25,795 nucleotides of DNA from an uncultured Alistipes sp. (GTDB taxonomy: Bacteria; Bacteroidota; Bacteroidia; Bacteroidales; Rikenellaceae). Below are positions 8,130 to 15,258 of this stretch, in pieces (position 1 is the stretch's first letter; each line of letters begins with the position of its first letter). Both the position numbers and the translations under genes were made by a program. The stretch lies in NCBI GenBank assembly GCA_949840605.1, contig CATKXN010000025.1, forward strand, positions 1-25,795, read 5' to 3'. The notes under the pieces were generated by a model. The model did no database searches. It saw only the letters and a list, made by a program, of their open reading frames with translations, and was not told the origin of the DNA.

Positions 8130-9111
8130 GCTCCGAGGGTTTTGCGGTGGACACGGGGTGTACGCGGCGTTCGAGTCCGAACGCCATCGGATGGTAGTCG
8201 CCGACGAGCCCCTCGGGCACCGTCCGGCGTATGTCGTGGAGCAGCGCCACGACGGCCCGCGCATCGTGCGGCCCGAAGCCCTCGCCCGCCAGAATCCGGC
8301 GGTAGCTCTCGGTGTGCAGGTCGGTGAAGCCCGACGAGAAGTCGAACGCTTCGGTGTCGATGCTCAGTTTGCGGTAGGCCTGCATTCCCCCCCCCTCGGT
8401 ATGGGGCAGGTGCCGGGAGTCGATGCTGAGGAAATAGCGCACGCGCGCACGCTCCAGCCGGAGAAATCCCGCGATGCAGTCCGCGGCCGCATAGTGCACC
8501 CGGCTTTGCACGACGGGGCCGAAAATCCAGAGCAGCATGTCGTAGAAATGGACCCCGATGTTGGTCGCCACGCCGCCGCTTCGGGCGGTGTCGCCCTTCC
8601 ACGAGGCGGCATACCATCTGCCGCGCGGCGTGACGTAGGTCAGTTCGATGTCGTAGACGCGGTCCGCCGGTCCCTCCGCCACGGCCTGCTTCAGCCGCAC
8701 GATTTCGGGATGGAGGCGCAGTTGCAGTATGGTCCGCACGTTGCGGCCGCTGCTGCGTTCCGCCTCGATCATTCGGTCGATCTCCCCGGGCGTGAGACCC
8801 AGGGGTTTCTCGCAGATCACGTGCGCGCCCGCGGCGAGCCCCGCCAGCGTGTGGGGCAGGTGCATGTGGTTGGGAGTGCAGACCGTGAGGTAATCGGCGG
8901 CGCCGCGGCGCAGCTGCCGTTCGAACGAGCTCCAGTCCGTGGTGAAGTCCGCCCCGGGGAAGTAGCGGTCCATGATCCCCACGCTGTCGGAAAGGTCGTG
9001 CGCCGTCGTCAGCTCGTGACCGAGTGCATGGATGGCGCCCAGGTGGCGCGGTGCGATGTAGCCGGCTACGCCTGCGATCGCGAATTTTTTTCTGCCGTCA
9101 CTGTTCTCCAT
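8119..9111 (-). CDS. wbpB: UDP-GlcNAcA 3-dehydrogenase, WbpB/WlbA type
   Basis: 330 residues of the GFO/IDH/MocA oxidoreductase family. It has an N-terminal Rossmann fold (KFAIAGVAGYIAPRHLGAI), the EKPLGLTP signature at about 101-108, and GGVATNIGVHFYDMLLW, characteristic of WbpB/WlbA. FSSGFTDLHTESYRRIL near the C-terminus is also typical. The enzyme oxidises the 3-hydroxyl of UDP-GlcNAcA, giving the ketone used by WbpE; in relatives the NADH is recycled with 2-oxoglutarate. It is the first gene of the cluster, 60 nt downstream of a TATTTTTG promoter box. A run of nine G (plus-strand C at 8387-8395) encodes the Glu-Gly-Gly-Gly before MQAYRKL; loss or gain of one base would shut off the protein. 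Confidence 0.88.
   Translation of the reverse strand: MENSDGRKKFAIAGVAGYIAPRHLGAIHALGHELTTAHDLSDSVGIMDRYFPGADFTTDWSSFERQLRRGAADYLTVCTPNHMHLPHTLAGLAAGAHVICEKPLGLTPGEIDRMIEAERSSGRNVRTILQLRLHPEIVRLKQAVAEGPADRVYDIELTYVTPRGRWYAASWKGDTARSGGVATNIGVHFYDMLLWIFGPVVQSRVHYAAADCIAGFLRLERARVRYFLSIDSRHLPHTEGGGMQAYRKLSIDTEAFDFSSGFTDLHTESYRRILAGEGFGPHDARAVVALLHDIRRTVPEGLVGDYHPMAFGLERRVHPVSTAKPSEHVG
8387..8395. repeat. Nine-base G tract inside wbpB
   Basis: Nine consecutive C on the plus strand, read as G on the coding strand. With the present length the frame is open. Tracts of this length are prone to slippage in many surface-polysaccharide loci; here variability is an inference. Confidence 0.75.
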
Positions 9112-9170
9112 CTTTCCGTATGCTGTTCAGGGGGTTCACCCGCTATTCGATCCTTCGTATTTTCGGAGCA

Positions 9171-9178
9171 CAAAAATA
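9171..9178 (-). promoter_or_regulatory. -7 box of the wbpBEDA promoter
   Basis: Reads TATTTTTG on the minus strand, matching TAnnTTTG, 60 nt upstream of the wbpB ATG, giving a leader of roughly 50 nt. No TTTG is seen 19-21 nt upstream. Confidence 0.5.
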
Positions 9179-9218
9179 AGAAAAATCGGGAACTTTGTTG
9201 CGCCGCGACACGAAAAAT

Positions 9219-9227
9219 CCCCCCCCC
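9219..9227. repeat. Nine-base G tract upstream of wbpB
   Basis: Nine consecutive C on the plus strand in the gap before wbpB, about 40 bp upstream of its -7 box. It is the same length as the tract inside wbpB. Confidence 0.7.
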
Positions 9228-9376
9228 GTCCGGACAAACAGATGATTGACAGAATGTTGTATTTTTCCGACGGAACAGTTCTTTTTGTCTTCGCCGATGC
9301 ATTCCTGCTTCCCGCGGCGGGGCGGGAGGCCGAACGGCGCCGTTCCGCCCGGTGACCGACGGCGCCCGTCATGCGG

Positions 9377-9412
9377 CAACCCCGCGCTCCAAGTGTGCGG
9401 AGCGCGGGGTTG
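9377..9412 (-). terminator. Strong hairpin after tRNA-Leu
   Basis: A perfect 14-bp inverted repeat (9377-9390 with 9399-9412, 8-nt loop), six bases past the 3' end of tRNA-Leu. It lacks a T-run, so it may act as a terminator and processing stop or only as a barrier. Confidence 0.6.
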
Positions 9413-9418
9413 CTGTCG

Positions 9419-9504
9419 TACCCGAAGCCGGGATCGAACCGGCACGGCCATTGCTGGCCACAGGATTTTAAGTCCGGCGTGTCTACCTATTCCACCATTC
9501 GGGC
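9419..9504 (-). tRNA. tRNA-Leu (anticodon UAA)
   Basis: An 86-nt class II tRNA: acceptor GCCCGAA pairs with TTCGGGT, the D-arm contains GGTAGACACG, the anticodon loop is CTTAAAA with TAA, there is a long variable arm (TGGCC-AGCAAT-GGCCG), and the T-loop is GGTTCGATCCC. The first acceptor pair is G-U. CCA is not encoded. The A36-A37 context is the one modified by MiaA, whose gene lies just upstream. Confidence 0.96.
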
Positions 9505-9529
9505 AACCGTCGTTCGGCTTTAGCCGGTG

Positions 9530-9561
9530 CAAAAGTACGAAAATAATCCTTAATCGCCAAA
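9530..9561 (-). promoter_or_regulatory. tRNA-Leu promoter
   Basis: TACTTTTG (9530-9537) with TTTG (9558-9561) exactly 20 nt upstream, a full Bacteroidetes-type promoter. It overlaps the last codons of miaA and would start transcription about 18 nt before the tRNA. Confidence 0.75.
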
Positions 9562-10449
9562 ATCGGCATACGCAATCATCGCATCCACCGCTTCGCGATC
9601 GAACCAGCGCACCTCCGGATCGCGCCGAAACCAGGTCATTTGCCGCTTGGCATAGCGCCGCGAGTTGCGTTTGATCGCCTCCACGGCAGCTGCATAATCC
9701 GTGCGCCCCTCGAAGTAGTCGAAGAACTCGCGGTAGCCCACCGTCTGCAATGCGTTGAGCCGGCGGTAGGGGTAGAGGCTGAGCGCCTCCGCCTCCAGCC
9801 CCTCGGCAATCATGGCATCGACGCGCCGGTCGATCCGCTCGTAAAGCACGTCGCGGGGCATGTCGATGCCGATCTTCACGATGCCGAACGGCCGCGCCCG
9901 CCGCACGCCCGTGCGTAGCGACGAGTAGGGGCGTCCGGTAGCGAGGCACACCTCCAGCGCCCGCAGCACGCGGGCCGGATTGCGGCGGTCCATCGTGGCG
10001 TAGTGTTCGGGATCGAGCGTTCGCAGCTGCTCCGCGAGGGCTTCGACCCCCTCGTCGCGCAGGCGGCGGGCGAGCTCGCCGCGCAGCGCCCCGTCGGCCT
10101 GCGGCAGGTCGTCCATCCCTTCGCACAGCGCCTTCACGTAGAGGCCCGAGCCGCCTGCCGCGATCACGCGGTCGTGGCGGGCGAAGAGTTCTTCGAGGCA
10201 GGCCAGGGCCTGGGTTTCGTAGGTGCCGCAGTTCAGCTCGGCGTCGAGGTCGTGCGAGGCGATGAAGTGGTGCTCGGCCGCGCGCAGCTGCTCGGGCGTG
10301 GGCTGCGCCGTGCCGATCGGCATGCCGCGGTAGCACTGCCGCGAGTCGGTCGAGAGGATCGGCGCCCCGTAGTGGCGGGCCAGCCGGATGCTCAGGTCGG
10401 TCTTGCCCGACCCCGTAGGTCCGACGATGACCAGGAGCCGTTTACTCAT
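9550..10449 (-). CDS. miaA: tRNA dimethylallyltransferase MiaA
   Basis: 299 residues. P-loop GPTGSGKT is at about residues 10-17. STDSRQCYRGMPIGTAQP follows, the family form of the catalytic-Asp and tRNA-recognition region, then GGSGLYVKAL near 98-107 and the C-terminal TVGYREFFDYF. MiaA adds a dimethylallyl group to N6 of A37 in tRNAs that read codons beginning with U. The immediate downstream gene is tRNA-Leu(UAA), which has the required A36A37. The start overlaps the preceding gene by 8 nt, so the two are co-translated. The last codons contain the tRNA-Leu promoter. Confidence 0.96.
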   Translation of the reverse strand: MSKRLLVIVGPTGSGKTDLSIRLARHYGAPILSTDSRQCYRGMPIGTAQPTPEQLRAAEHHFIASHDLDAELNCGTYETQALACLEELFARHDRVIAAGGSGLYVKALCEGMDDLPQADGALRGELARRLRDEGVEALAEQLRTLDPEHYATMDRRNPARVLRALEVCLATGRPYSSLRTGVRRARPFGIVKIGIDMPRDVLYERIDRRVDAMIAEGLEAEALSLYPYRRLNALQTVGYREFFDYFEGRTDYAAAVEAIKRNSRRYAKRQMTWFRRDPEVRWFDREAVDAMIAYADFGD

Positions 10450-10951
10450 CGTCGTAGGAGTCGTCGCCCTCGAAATCGCTGAAGTCGCCCATCATCTCCT
10501 CGAAGATCGAGCCGTCGTCCTCCACGACGTTTTTCGAGGGGTCGTACTGATCCGGAGCATCGGCCGCGGCGAAGATCTCGCGCGGATAGCGGGCTTCGGG
10601 ATCGGCCGCATAGGCGCCCGTCAGCTCCAGGTAGTAGGCCCGGTCGCCGAACAGGTCGAAGAGGTAGATCAGGCGGTCGCGGCGGTTGTGGATGATCTGG
10701 CCCAGCGTCACGCGGTCCATCGCCACGGGGCCCTCGTCGCTTCCGTCGCCCATATCCATGAGCGTGAATTCGCGCCCCTTGTTCCAGCGGTCGTCCGCCG
10801 TGAAGAAGGAGGCCATGCAGTCGTCGTATTCGAGCGATTCGAGAATGAAGCGGTGCAGGTCGGCGAGCGTGCTGTCGTACATCACCTCGTAGTCGCGGAC
10901 GAAGCGGTCGTTCTCGTCGCTCAGCATCCGGAATCGGAAAACCATTGACAT
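10442..10951 (-). CDS. Plasmid pRiA4b ORF-3-like family protein
   Basis: 169 residues. The N-terminal half (MSMVFRFRMLSDENDRFVRD, then LADLHRFILESLEYD and SFFTADDRWNKGREFTL) matches the pattern of the pRiA4b ORF-3-like domain, here continuing as VTLGQIIHNRRDRLIYLFDLF. The C-terminal 35 residues are strongly acidic and end GDDSYDDE. Proteins of this family have no assigned biochemical role. The gene overlaps miaA by 8 nt and follows the glycosyltransferase gene by 25 nt, so it is probably transcribed with both. Overlap with miaA suggests a constitutive housekeeping setting rather than a mobile one. A second ATG two codons in (10945) is also possible. Confidence 0.75.
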   Translation of the reverse strand: MSMVFRFRMLSDENDRFVRDYEVMYDSTLADLHRFILESLEYDDCMASFFTADDRWNKGREFTLMDMGDGSDEGPVAMDRVTLGQIIHNRRDRLIYLFDLFGDRAYYLELTGAYAADPEARYPREIFAAADAPDQYDPSKNVVEDDGSIFEEMMGDFSDFEGDDSYDDE

Positions 10952-10976
10952 CGTAGTATCTTTTTTTATCGGTTGT

Positions 10977-12218
10977 TCAATCTCTTTCGCCGCCGTGCGT
11001 GTGCGCGCCCGATGCCGGGTGGGCGCCGCCCGCGAGGCGGTCGATCAGTATGCGGGTCTGATTTCTCCGTGTGTATTGCCGTATCCTGTCCCAGTCGCGC
11101 GGCAGCACCTCGCGGTTCCGCCAGATCGAATAACACCGCAGAATCTGCGCCTTGATGCCGGCGATGTCGTCGTTATCGACCGCGAATCCGGCGCCGGTTT
11201 CGCGCAGCCGCTCCGCCGCCACGTCGCGGGGGTCGCACAGCGCGAGGATCGGCTTGTTGGTGGGCAGGTAGTCGAAAATCTTGCCCGTGTATACCCCCTT
11301 GCGGCCCGTGGGATGGATCAGCACGAGGGTGTCGGCTCGCAGCATCCGCGCGAACGCCTCGTCGTGCGGAACCTCTCCGGCGACGTGTACGACGGAGGTC
11401 AGGTGCTCCGGAATGCGCACGTTCCGATGGTCGCCGATCAGTTCGATCCGGCACTCCTCCGCCCGCAGCGCCCCTTCGTGCAGCAGCTCCGACACGGCGC
11501 GAAACCAGTGGTCGGGGGTGATCGCCCAATAGAAATGTCCGACGAACGCCATCGTGAAGCGGGGCTGGAACGCGGCGTCGTGCACCTCGTCGAATTCGTA
11601 GCCGTTCATGACCCTCAGGAAGCGGTCGTGGCCGCAGATGCTGCGAAAACCCTCGATGATGGGGTCGGAGACCGTCGTTACGAGGTCCGCCGAGCGGAGA
11701 ATCCTCCGCTCGTAGGGCACGATGCGGCGCTGGACGTAGCGCGGCGAGAGCGTAAGCTGCGACATCTCGTCGCGCATGTCGGCCACCCACCGGAATGCGT
11801 AGCCTTTCCGGCGCAGTCCGAGGGCGACCATGTGGGGCGCCAGCGGCATGTAGGAGCTCAGAACGACGTCGAACCCGCCCTGTGCGAAGAGCCGCCCGGC
11901 TTCGCGGAGGGCTCTGTGCCGCCACGTGAATTTCATGTCGGCCGTGGTGCGCACCATCAGCGAGTGGAGCTTGCGCCGGAGCCAGGCTCCTGTGCCCCTG
12001 GCCGTCCGGAGACGGGCGAGTTCCGACTCCGGAAAGAGGGGCGTGGCGACGTAGCGGATCTCGCAGCCGTGCCACGCGGCGACTTTGTCGCGCTCGCCCT
12101 CCGTGAGCACGGTCACCGAGTGGCCCGCCTCGCGGAAATAGCGGGCGAACGCCTCGATGCGGTACGAGGCGATGCTGTTTTTCGGATGGAAGCAGGTGCT
12201 TATGACGAGGATTCTCAT
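10977..12218 (-). CDS. Glycosyltransferase, GT-B fold (GT4-like)
   Basis: 413 residues. The N-terminal domain starts MRILVISTCFHPKNSIASYR and includes FARYFREAGHSVTVLTE, the usual acceptor-binding Rossmann start of GT4 enzymes. The C-terminal domain has FVGHFYWAITPDHW, LRADTLVLIHP and GVYTGKIFDYLPTNKPILAL, where the KIFDYL-KPIL pattern is the donor-binding signature. A second candidate domain boundary is at LVTTVSDPIIEGF. The sugar donor and acceptor cannot be inferred. The ATG overlaps the stop of the LuxC-type reductase gene (ATGA). No signal peptide, so it is cytosolic or membrane-peripheral. In-frame codons upstream of this ATG belong to the overlapping reductase gene. Confidence 0.85.
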   Translation of the reverse strand: MRILVISTCFHPKNSIASYRIEAFARYFREAGHSVTVLTEGERDKVAAWHGCEIRYVATPLFPESELARLRTARGTGAWLRRKLHSLMVRTTADMKFTWRHRALREAGRLFAQGGFDVVLSSYMPLAPHMVALGLRRKGYAFRWVADMRDEMSQLTLSPRYVQRRIVPYERRILRSADLVTTVSDPIIEGFRSICGHDRFLRVMNGYEFDEVHDAAFQPRFTMAFVGHFYWAITPDHWFRAVSELLHEGALRAEECRIELIGDHRNVRIPEHLTSVVHVAGEVPHDEAFARMLRADTLVLIHPTGRKGVYTGKIFDYLPTNKPILALCDPRDVAAERLRETGAGFAVDNDDIAGIKAQILRCYSIWRNREVLPRDWDRIRQYTRRNQTRILIDRLAGGAHPASGAHTHGGERD

Positions 12219-13228
12219 GTCCGGTCGTGTGGGGCGTTCTGTCCGCGCGACACCTCCAGCAGGAATTGCATCGTGTCGCGGTCGTCGGGGTAGTCGTCGA
12301 GTGCCGGACGCTGGGCGCGGCCGAAGTCGGCGCGGCGCGGATGGGCCACGCACCGGCTCACCACGCACTGCAACTCGTCGTCGTGGGCCGCGAGCCACGC
12401 TTCCGCCTCGGCGGGCGTGTCGTAATAGGTGTAATGTATGCGGCTCAGCTCGCGCGGAAACTCCCGGCCCTCGACGAGCACGGCTCCGTGCAGGTCGCGA
12501 TGGGGCGTGCCGGTCATCGCGAGCAACGCCCGGGTCTGGCGGTAGTTGTTGCCGTATTTGGGGTTGTGCGCCGCGGCCCGCAGCGGGGGCATGTATCCCC
12601 GCGGCAGGAAGAGCAGCGACACGCTGCGGCACCCGAGGCCCGAGTAGGCGAACAGGTCGTCGGCCAGTCCGTCCAGGTCGGCTTCCGTCTCCTCGCCCGA
12701 GAGCACGGCTGCCGAGTGGCGGCTGCCGCGCAGCAGCGTGGGGATGCCCGCATAGCGCGTGCGGAAGTAGCGGTTGGCGTTGTCGCTGCCCGTGGCGATC
12801 ACGGCATCGGCATCGGCGTCGTCGCCCGCGAGGGCCACTGGCGCCTCGGGGTCGATTTCGAGCAGCAGGCGCACGACATATTCCGTCAGCACGCGGTCCT
12901 TGGCCGAGGGCTTCACGAGGCAGCGGTCGCCGGCCGCCACCACGCACAGCAGGTCGAAGAATCCGACCAGCGGAATGTTGCCCGCCATGACGACCAGCAC
13001 GTCGGCGCGACGTGCGACGGGAAGCGGGTAGCGTCCGAGCCATGCGGCGAGCCTGGCGCGGTCGAGCATGTCGGTGCGTAGCGCATCCACGGCCCGCCGG
13101 ATTTCGGCGGGCGTGAACCAGGGATTTGCGGCGCAGGCTCCGGCGATGACTGCGGCCGTGCGCGCATCGTCGCCGAATGCCGCCAGCCGGTCCCCCAGCG
13201 TCGCGAATAGTTCGATCGGGTCTTTCAT
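12215..13228 (-). CDS. LuxC-type acyl-CoA reductase family protein
   Basis: 337 residues, starting MKDPIELFATLGDRLAAFGD. The aldehyde-dehydrogenase-like core shows VLVVMAGNIPLVGFFDLLCV and CLVKPSAKD (nucleotide binding), AVIATGSDNANRYFRTRY, and the probable catalytic Cys in YSGLGCRSVSLLFLP, followed by HNPKYGNNYRQTRALL. It is shorter than luminous-bacteria LuxC but similar to the stand-alone Bacteroidetes versions. The family reduces fatty acyl-CoA or acyl-enzyme to aldehyde; the physiological substrate here is unknown. It is the first gene of the run that continues with the glycosyltransferase (4-nt overlap). The start lies only 5 nt after a TATCTTTG box, so the transcript may be nearly leaderless. 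Confidence 0.83.
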   Translation of the reverse strand: MKDPIELFATLGDRLAAFGDDARTAAVIAGACAANPWFTPAEIRRAVDALRTDMLDRARLAAWLGRYPLPVARRADVLVVMAGNIPLVGFFDLLCVVAAGDRCLVKPSAKDRVLTEYVVRLLLEIDPEAPVALAGDDADADAVIATGSDNANRYFRTRYAGIPTLLRGSRHSAAVLSGEETEADLDGLADDLFAYSGLGCRSVSLLFLPRGYMPPLRAAAHNPKYGNNYRQTRALLAMTGTPHRDLHGAVLVEGREFPRELSRIHYTYYDTPAEAEAWLAAHDDELQCVVSRCVAHPRRADFGRAQRPALDDYPDDRDTMQFLLEVSRGQNAPHDRT

Positions 13229-13233
13229 TACCG

Positions 13234-13241
13234 CAAAGATA
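13234..13241 (-). promoter_or_regulatory. -7 box directly before the acyl-CoA reductase gene
   Basis: TATCTTTG on the minus strand is an exact TAnnTTTG match ending 5 nt before the ATG. Transcription would begin at or beside the start codon. A TTTTTC stretch about 14-20 nt upstream is a weak -33 candidate. Confidence 0.5.
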
Positions 13242-13402
13242 CGAATCGCACTCGAAAAACGGTGCGTTTTCCGCAATTTTGCTTCGAGAACCTCCGTCCG
13301 ACGTCCCGCGCGGCGCCGTTGCAGGGCGCCGGGACGCCGATTCCCGGATCCCGGCCGTCCCTGCGCGGTTTGTGGCACGGGGTATGCTTCGCGTAGGCGT
13401 AT

Positions 13403-14464
13403 ATGAAAGGAGGCAGAAAATTCATCGCGGGATGCGCGGCCGCCGTCATGGCGTGTGCGGCCGGGCTCCCTGACGCCACGGCGTGCACGAGGGTCGTATA
13501 CGAGGGCCCGGGGAGAACCGTGCTCACGGCCCGCTCCATGGATTGGAAAGACGAAATCGACCCCGATATCTGGGTCTTTCCGCGCGGCATGCGCCGCAGC
13601 GGCGAGGTCGGACCCCGCTCCGTGGAGTGGACCTCGAAGTACGGCAGCGTCATCGCGAGCGCCTGGAACATGGCCACGACGGACGGGATGAACGAAAAGG
13701 GACTGGTGGCGAACCTTTTGTGGCTCGCCGAGTCGAAATATCCCGATTTCGATCCCGCGGGCGGCATGCTGGGGCTTTCCGTGTCGCTGTGGGCCCAGTA
13801 CGTGCTCGACAACTTCGCCACCGTAGCCGAGGCGGTCGAGTTTCTCGGCCGCGATCCCTTCGTCGTGGTGAGCGACTACATCCCCGGCACGCGCAAGTTC
13901 ACCTCGCTGCATCTCTCGATCTCCGACGCCGGAGGCGACAATGCCATCTTCGAGTACATCGACGGGAGGCTGGTCATCCACCACGATCCCTCGTACACGG
14001 TCATGACCAACTCGCCCGTCTTCGAACAGCAGCTGGCTCTCGACGCTTACTGGAGGGGAATACCCGGCACTCTGTTCCTGCCCGGCACCAACCGCGCCGC
14101 CGACCGTTTCGTGCGCGCCTCCTACTACATCCGCGCCATTCCCGCGACGGACGACATGCGGATCGCCGTCGCGAGCGTGTTCAGCGTCATACGCAACTGT
14201 TCGGTGCCGTTCGGCATATCCTCCGAAAGCGAACCGAACATCTCGTCTACCCGCTGGCGCTCGGTGTCCGATCAGAAAAACTGCGTCTATTTCTTCGAGA
14301 CGGCATTGACTCCCGATGTGTTCTGGGTCGATCTCACGGACTTCGACCTGAGTCCCGAGGCCCCGGTCATGAAGCTCAGTCTCGCCGACTATGCCACCTA
14401 CAACGGAAAAGCCAACGCATCGTTTCGTCCGGCCGAGCCTTTCCGCTTCATCGGCATACGATAG
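13403..14464 (+). CDS. Choloylglycine hydrolase family protein (bile salt hydrolase / penicillin V acylase)
   Basis: 353 residues. A signal peptide (about 1-27, ending GLPDATA) is followed directly by C28, which becomes the N-terminal nucleophile of this Ntn-hydrolase. Family landmarks are ARSMDWKDEIDPDIWVFPRG (R44, D47), WTSKYGSVIAS, DGMNEKGLVANLLW, YIDGRLVIHHD, VMTNSPVFEQQLA and the late SSTRWRSVSDQKNCVYFFE. The pattern and length fit the Bacteroides-type periplasmic enzymes, which cleave glycine- or taurine-conjugated bile salts; penicillin V acylase activity is the alternative. The gene stands alone between divergent and tRNA genes, with a 170-nt upstream gap in which only a weak CAATTTTG box (13275-13282) is visible. 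Substrate preference is inferred from the family only. Confidence 0.88.
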   Translation: MKGGRKFIAGCAAAVMACAAGLPDATACTRVVYEGPGRTVLTARSMDWKDEIDPDIWVFPRGMRRSGEVGPRSVEWTSKYGSVIASAWNMATTDGMNEKGLVANLLWLAESKYPDFDPAGGMLGLSVSLWAQYVLDNFATVAEAVEFLGRDPFVVVSDYIPGTRKFTSLHLSISDAGGDNAIFEYIDGRLVIHHDPSYTVMTNSPVFEQQLALDAYWRGIPGTLFLPGTNRAADRFVRASYYIRAIPATDDMRIAVASVFSVIRNCSVPFGISSESEPNISSTRWRSVSDQKNCVYFFETALTPDVFWVDLTDFDLSPEAPVMKLSLADYATYNGKANASFRPAEPFRFIGIR

Positions 14465-14582
14465 GGTAGTATCTTGTTGGTATATGGTGTTTTATCGGCA
14501 TCGTGCACGCACTCTGCAAGGGCGGTGTTTTACGGATTCCGGCCGGCGGTGTGAATTTTTTTCGAAAAAAGTGCGGAAAAAA

Positions 14583-14613
14583 TTTGCAAGGACAGAAATT
14601 TTCTCTACCTTTG
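14583..14613 (+). promoter_or_regulatory. tRNA-Gly promoter
   Basis: TTTG (14583-14586) and TACCTTTG (14606-14613) are separated by 19 nt, a near-ideal Bacteroidetes promoter. An AT-rich palindrome TTTTTTCGAAAAAA at 14557-14570 lies just upstream and may act as an UP-like element. Confidence 0.8.
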
Positions 14614-14643
14614 CACTCGCAATCCGGTTCAAGGATGGCAATT

Positions 14644-14716
14644 GCGGAAATAGCTCAGTTGGTAGAGCACAACCTTGCCAAGGTTGGGGTCGCGAGTTCG
14701 AGTCTCGTTTTCCGCT
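14644..14716 (+). tRNA. tRNA-Gly (anticodon GCC)
   Basis: 73 nt. Acceptor GCGGAAA pairs with TTTCCGC, D-arm GCTCAGTTGGTAGAGC, anticodon arm AACCTTGCCAAGGTT with GCC, T-arm GCGAGTTCGAGTCTCGT. CCA is not encoded. Its last 12 bases plus one form the left end of the integrated element. Confidence 0.97.
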
Positions 14717-14717
14717 C
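14705..14717 (+). repeat. Left attachment site (attL) in tRNA-Gly
   Basis: TCGTTTTCCGCTC, covering the 3' part of the T-arm and acceptor of the tRNA; identical 13 bases occur at 22474-22486. Confidence 0.7.
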
Positions 14718-14719
14718 TG

Positions 14720-14759
14720 AAAATCAGCAACTTACAGAAAATAAGGTTGCTGATTTTTT
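14720..14759 (+). terminator. Intrinsic terminator after tRNA-Gly
   Basis: A perfect 12-bp stem (AAAATCAGCAAC at 14720-14731 with GTTGCTGATTTT at 14746-14757) ending in six T. It lies just inside the element, so it was probably supplied by the element to replace the tRNA's own terminator. Confidence 0.8.
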
Positions 14760-14881
14760 GTTTACCCGTGGCAGAAAACAGGCTTGAAAAGGCCTTTTCA
14801 CGGCTCTGCCTCTCCATTGCCTCCCCATTAAACTCTCCATTGGAAATGTGTTTTCCCTCCTTCATCTAATGATGCAAAACA

Positions 14882-15191
14882 ATGACTTTCAGAGTAATAC
14901 TCCGCAAGGACATAATCTACAAGAACAACACCAGCCCTTTATGCCTGCTTTTCTTCCATGACAACCGCAAAAAATCGGTCGGTTTGGGTATATCCGCAGC
15001 CCGTGAATATTGGAATGCAGAAGCAAAAAGCTAAAGGATGGCTGCCCGAATAGGGACGGTTGCGGACGGCTACCCGCAAACGTGCCATCCGCAAGGAGGA
15101 GGTGCAACGGCTGACGCAGGCGAAGATACCCGCCGACGGTTCGGCCTATCCGGATTTCGCACGGGATTTTCAGGCGATGTATTGTCATTGA
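14882..15191 (+). pseudogene. Tyrosine recombinase (integrase) N-terminal remnant
   Basis: The opening frame encodes 50 residues, MTFRVILRKDIIYKNNTSP... to GISAAREYWNAEAKS, then stops at 15032. This is the N-terminal arm-binding region of Bacteroidetes tyrosine recombinases: beta strands, then the 'GLGIS...EYWN' segment. Next to a run of five A the expected continuation, LKDGCPNRD, appears in another frame, and further coding (RKRAIRKEEVQRLTQAKI) in a third, ending at 15189-15191. At least two frameshifts therefore interrupt it, and the core-binding and catalytic domains (R..HxxR..Y) are absent. It is transcribed away from the tRNA. The family call rests on a short region but the location beside the attachment site supports it. 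Confidence 0.65.
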
Positions 15192-15227
15192 ATCAGTAAA
15201 CCGCAGTTCCGATGAAAAGAGAACGCA

Positions 15228-15256
15228 ACGACGGGCAGGTAATTCCTGCCCGTCGT
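15228..15256 (-). terminator. Hairpin downstream of xusC
   Basis: Perfect 12-bp stem (ACGACGGGCAGG with CCTGCCCGTCGT, 5-nt loop). On the minus strand it is followed by a short T-rich stretch, so it may end the xusABC transcript about 380 nt after the xusC stop. Confidence 0.5.
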
Positions 15257-15258
15257 CG

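Noticed and set aside
10977..13043. Very long minus-strand frame joining the glycosyltransferase with upstream sequence
   Set aside because: The part before MRILVIS is an out-of-frame reading of the acyl-CoA reductase gene; the true start is the ATGA overlap at 12218.
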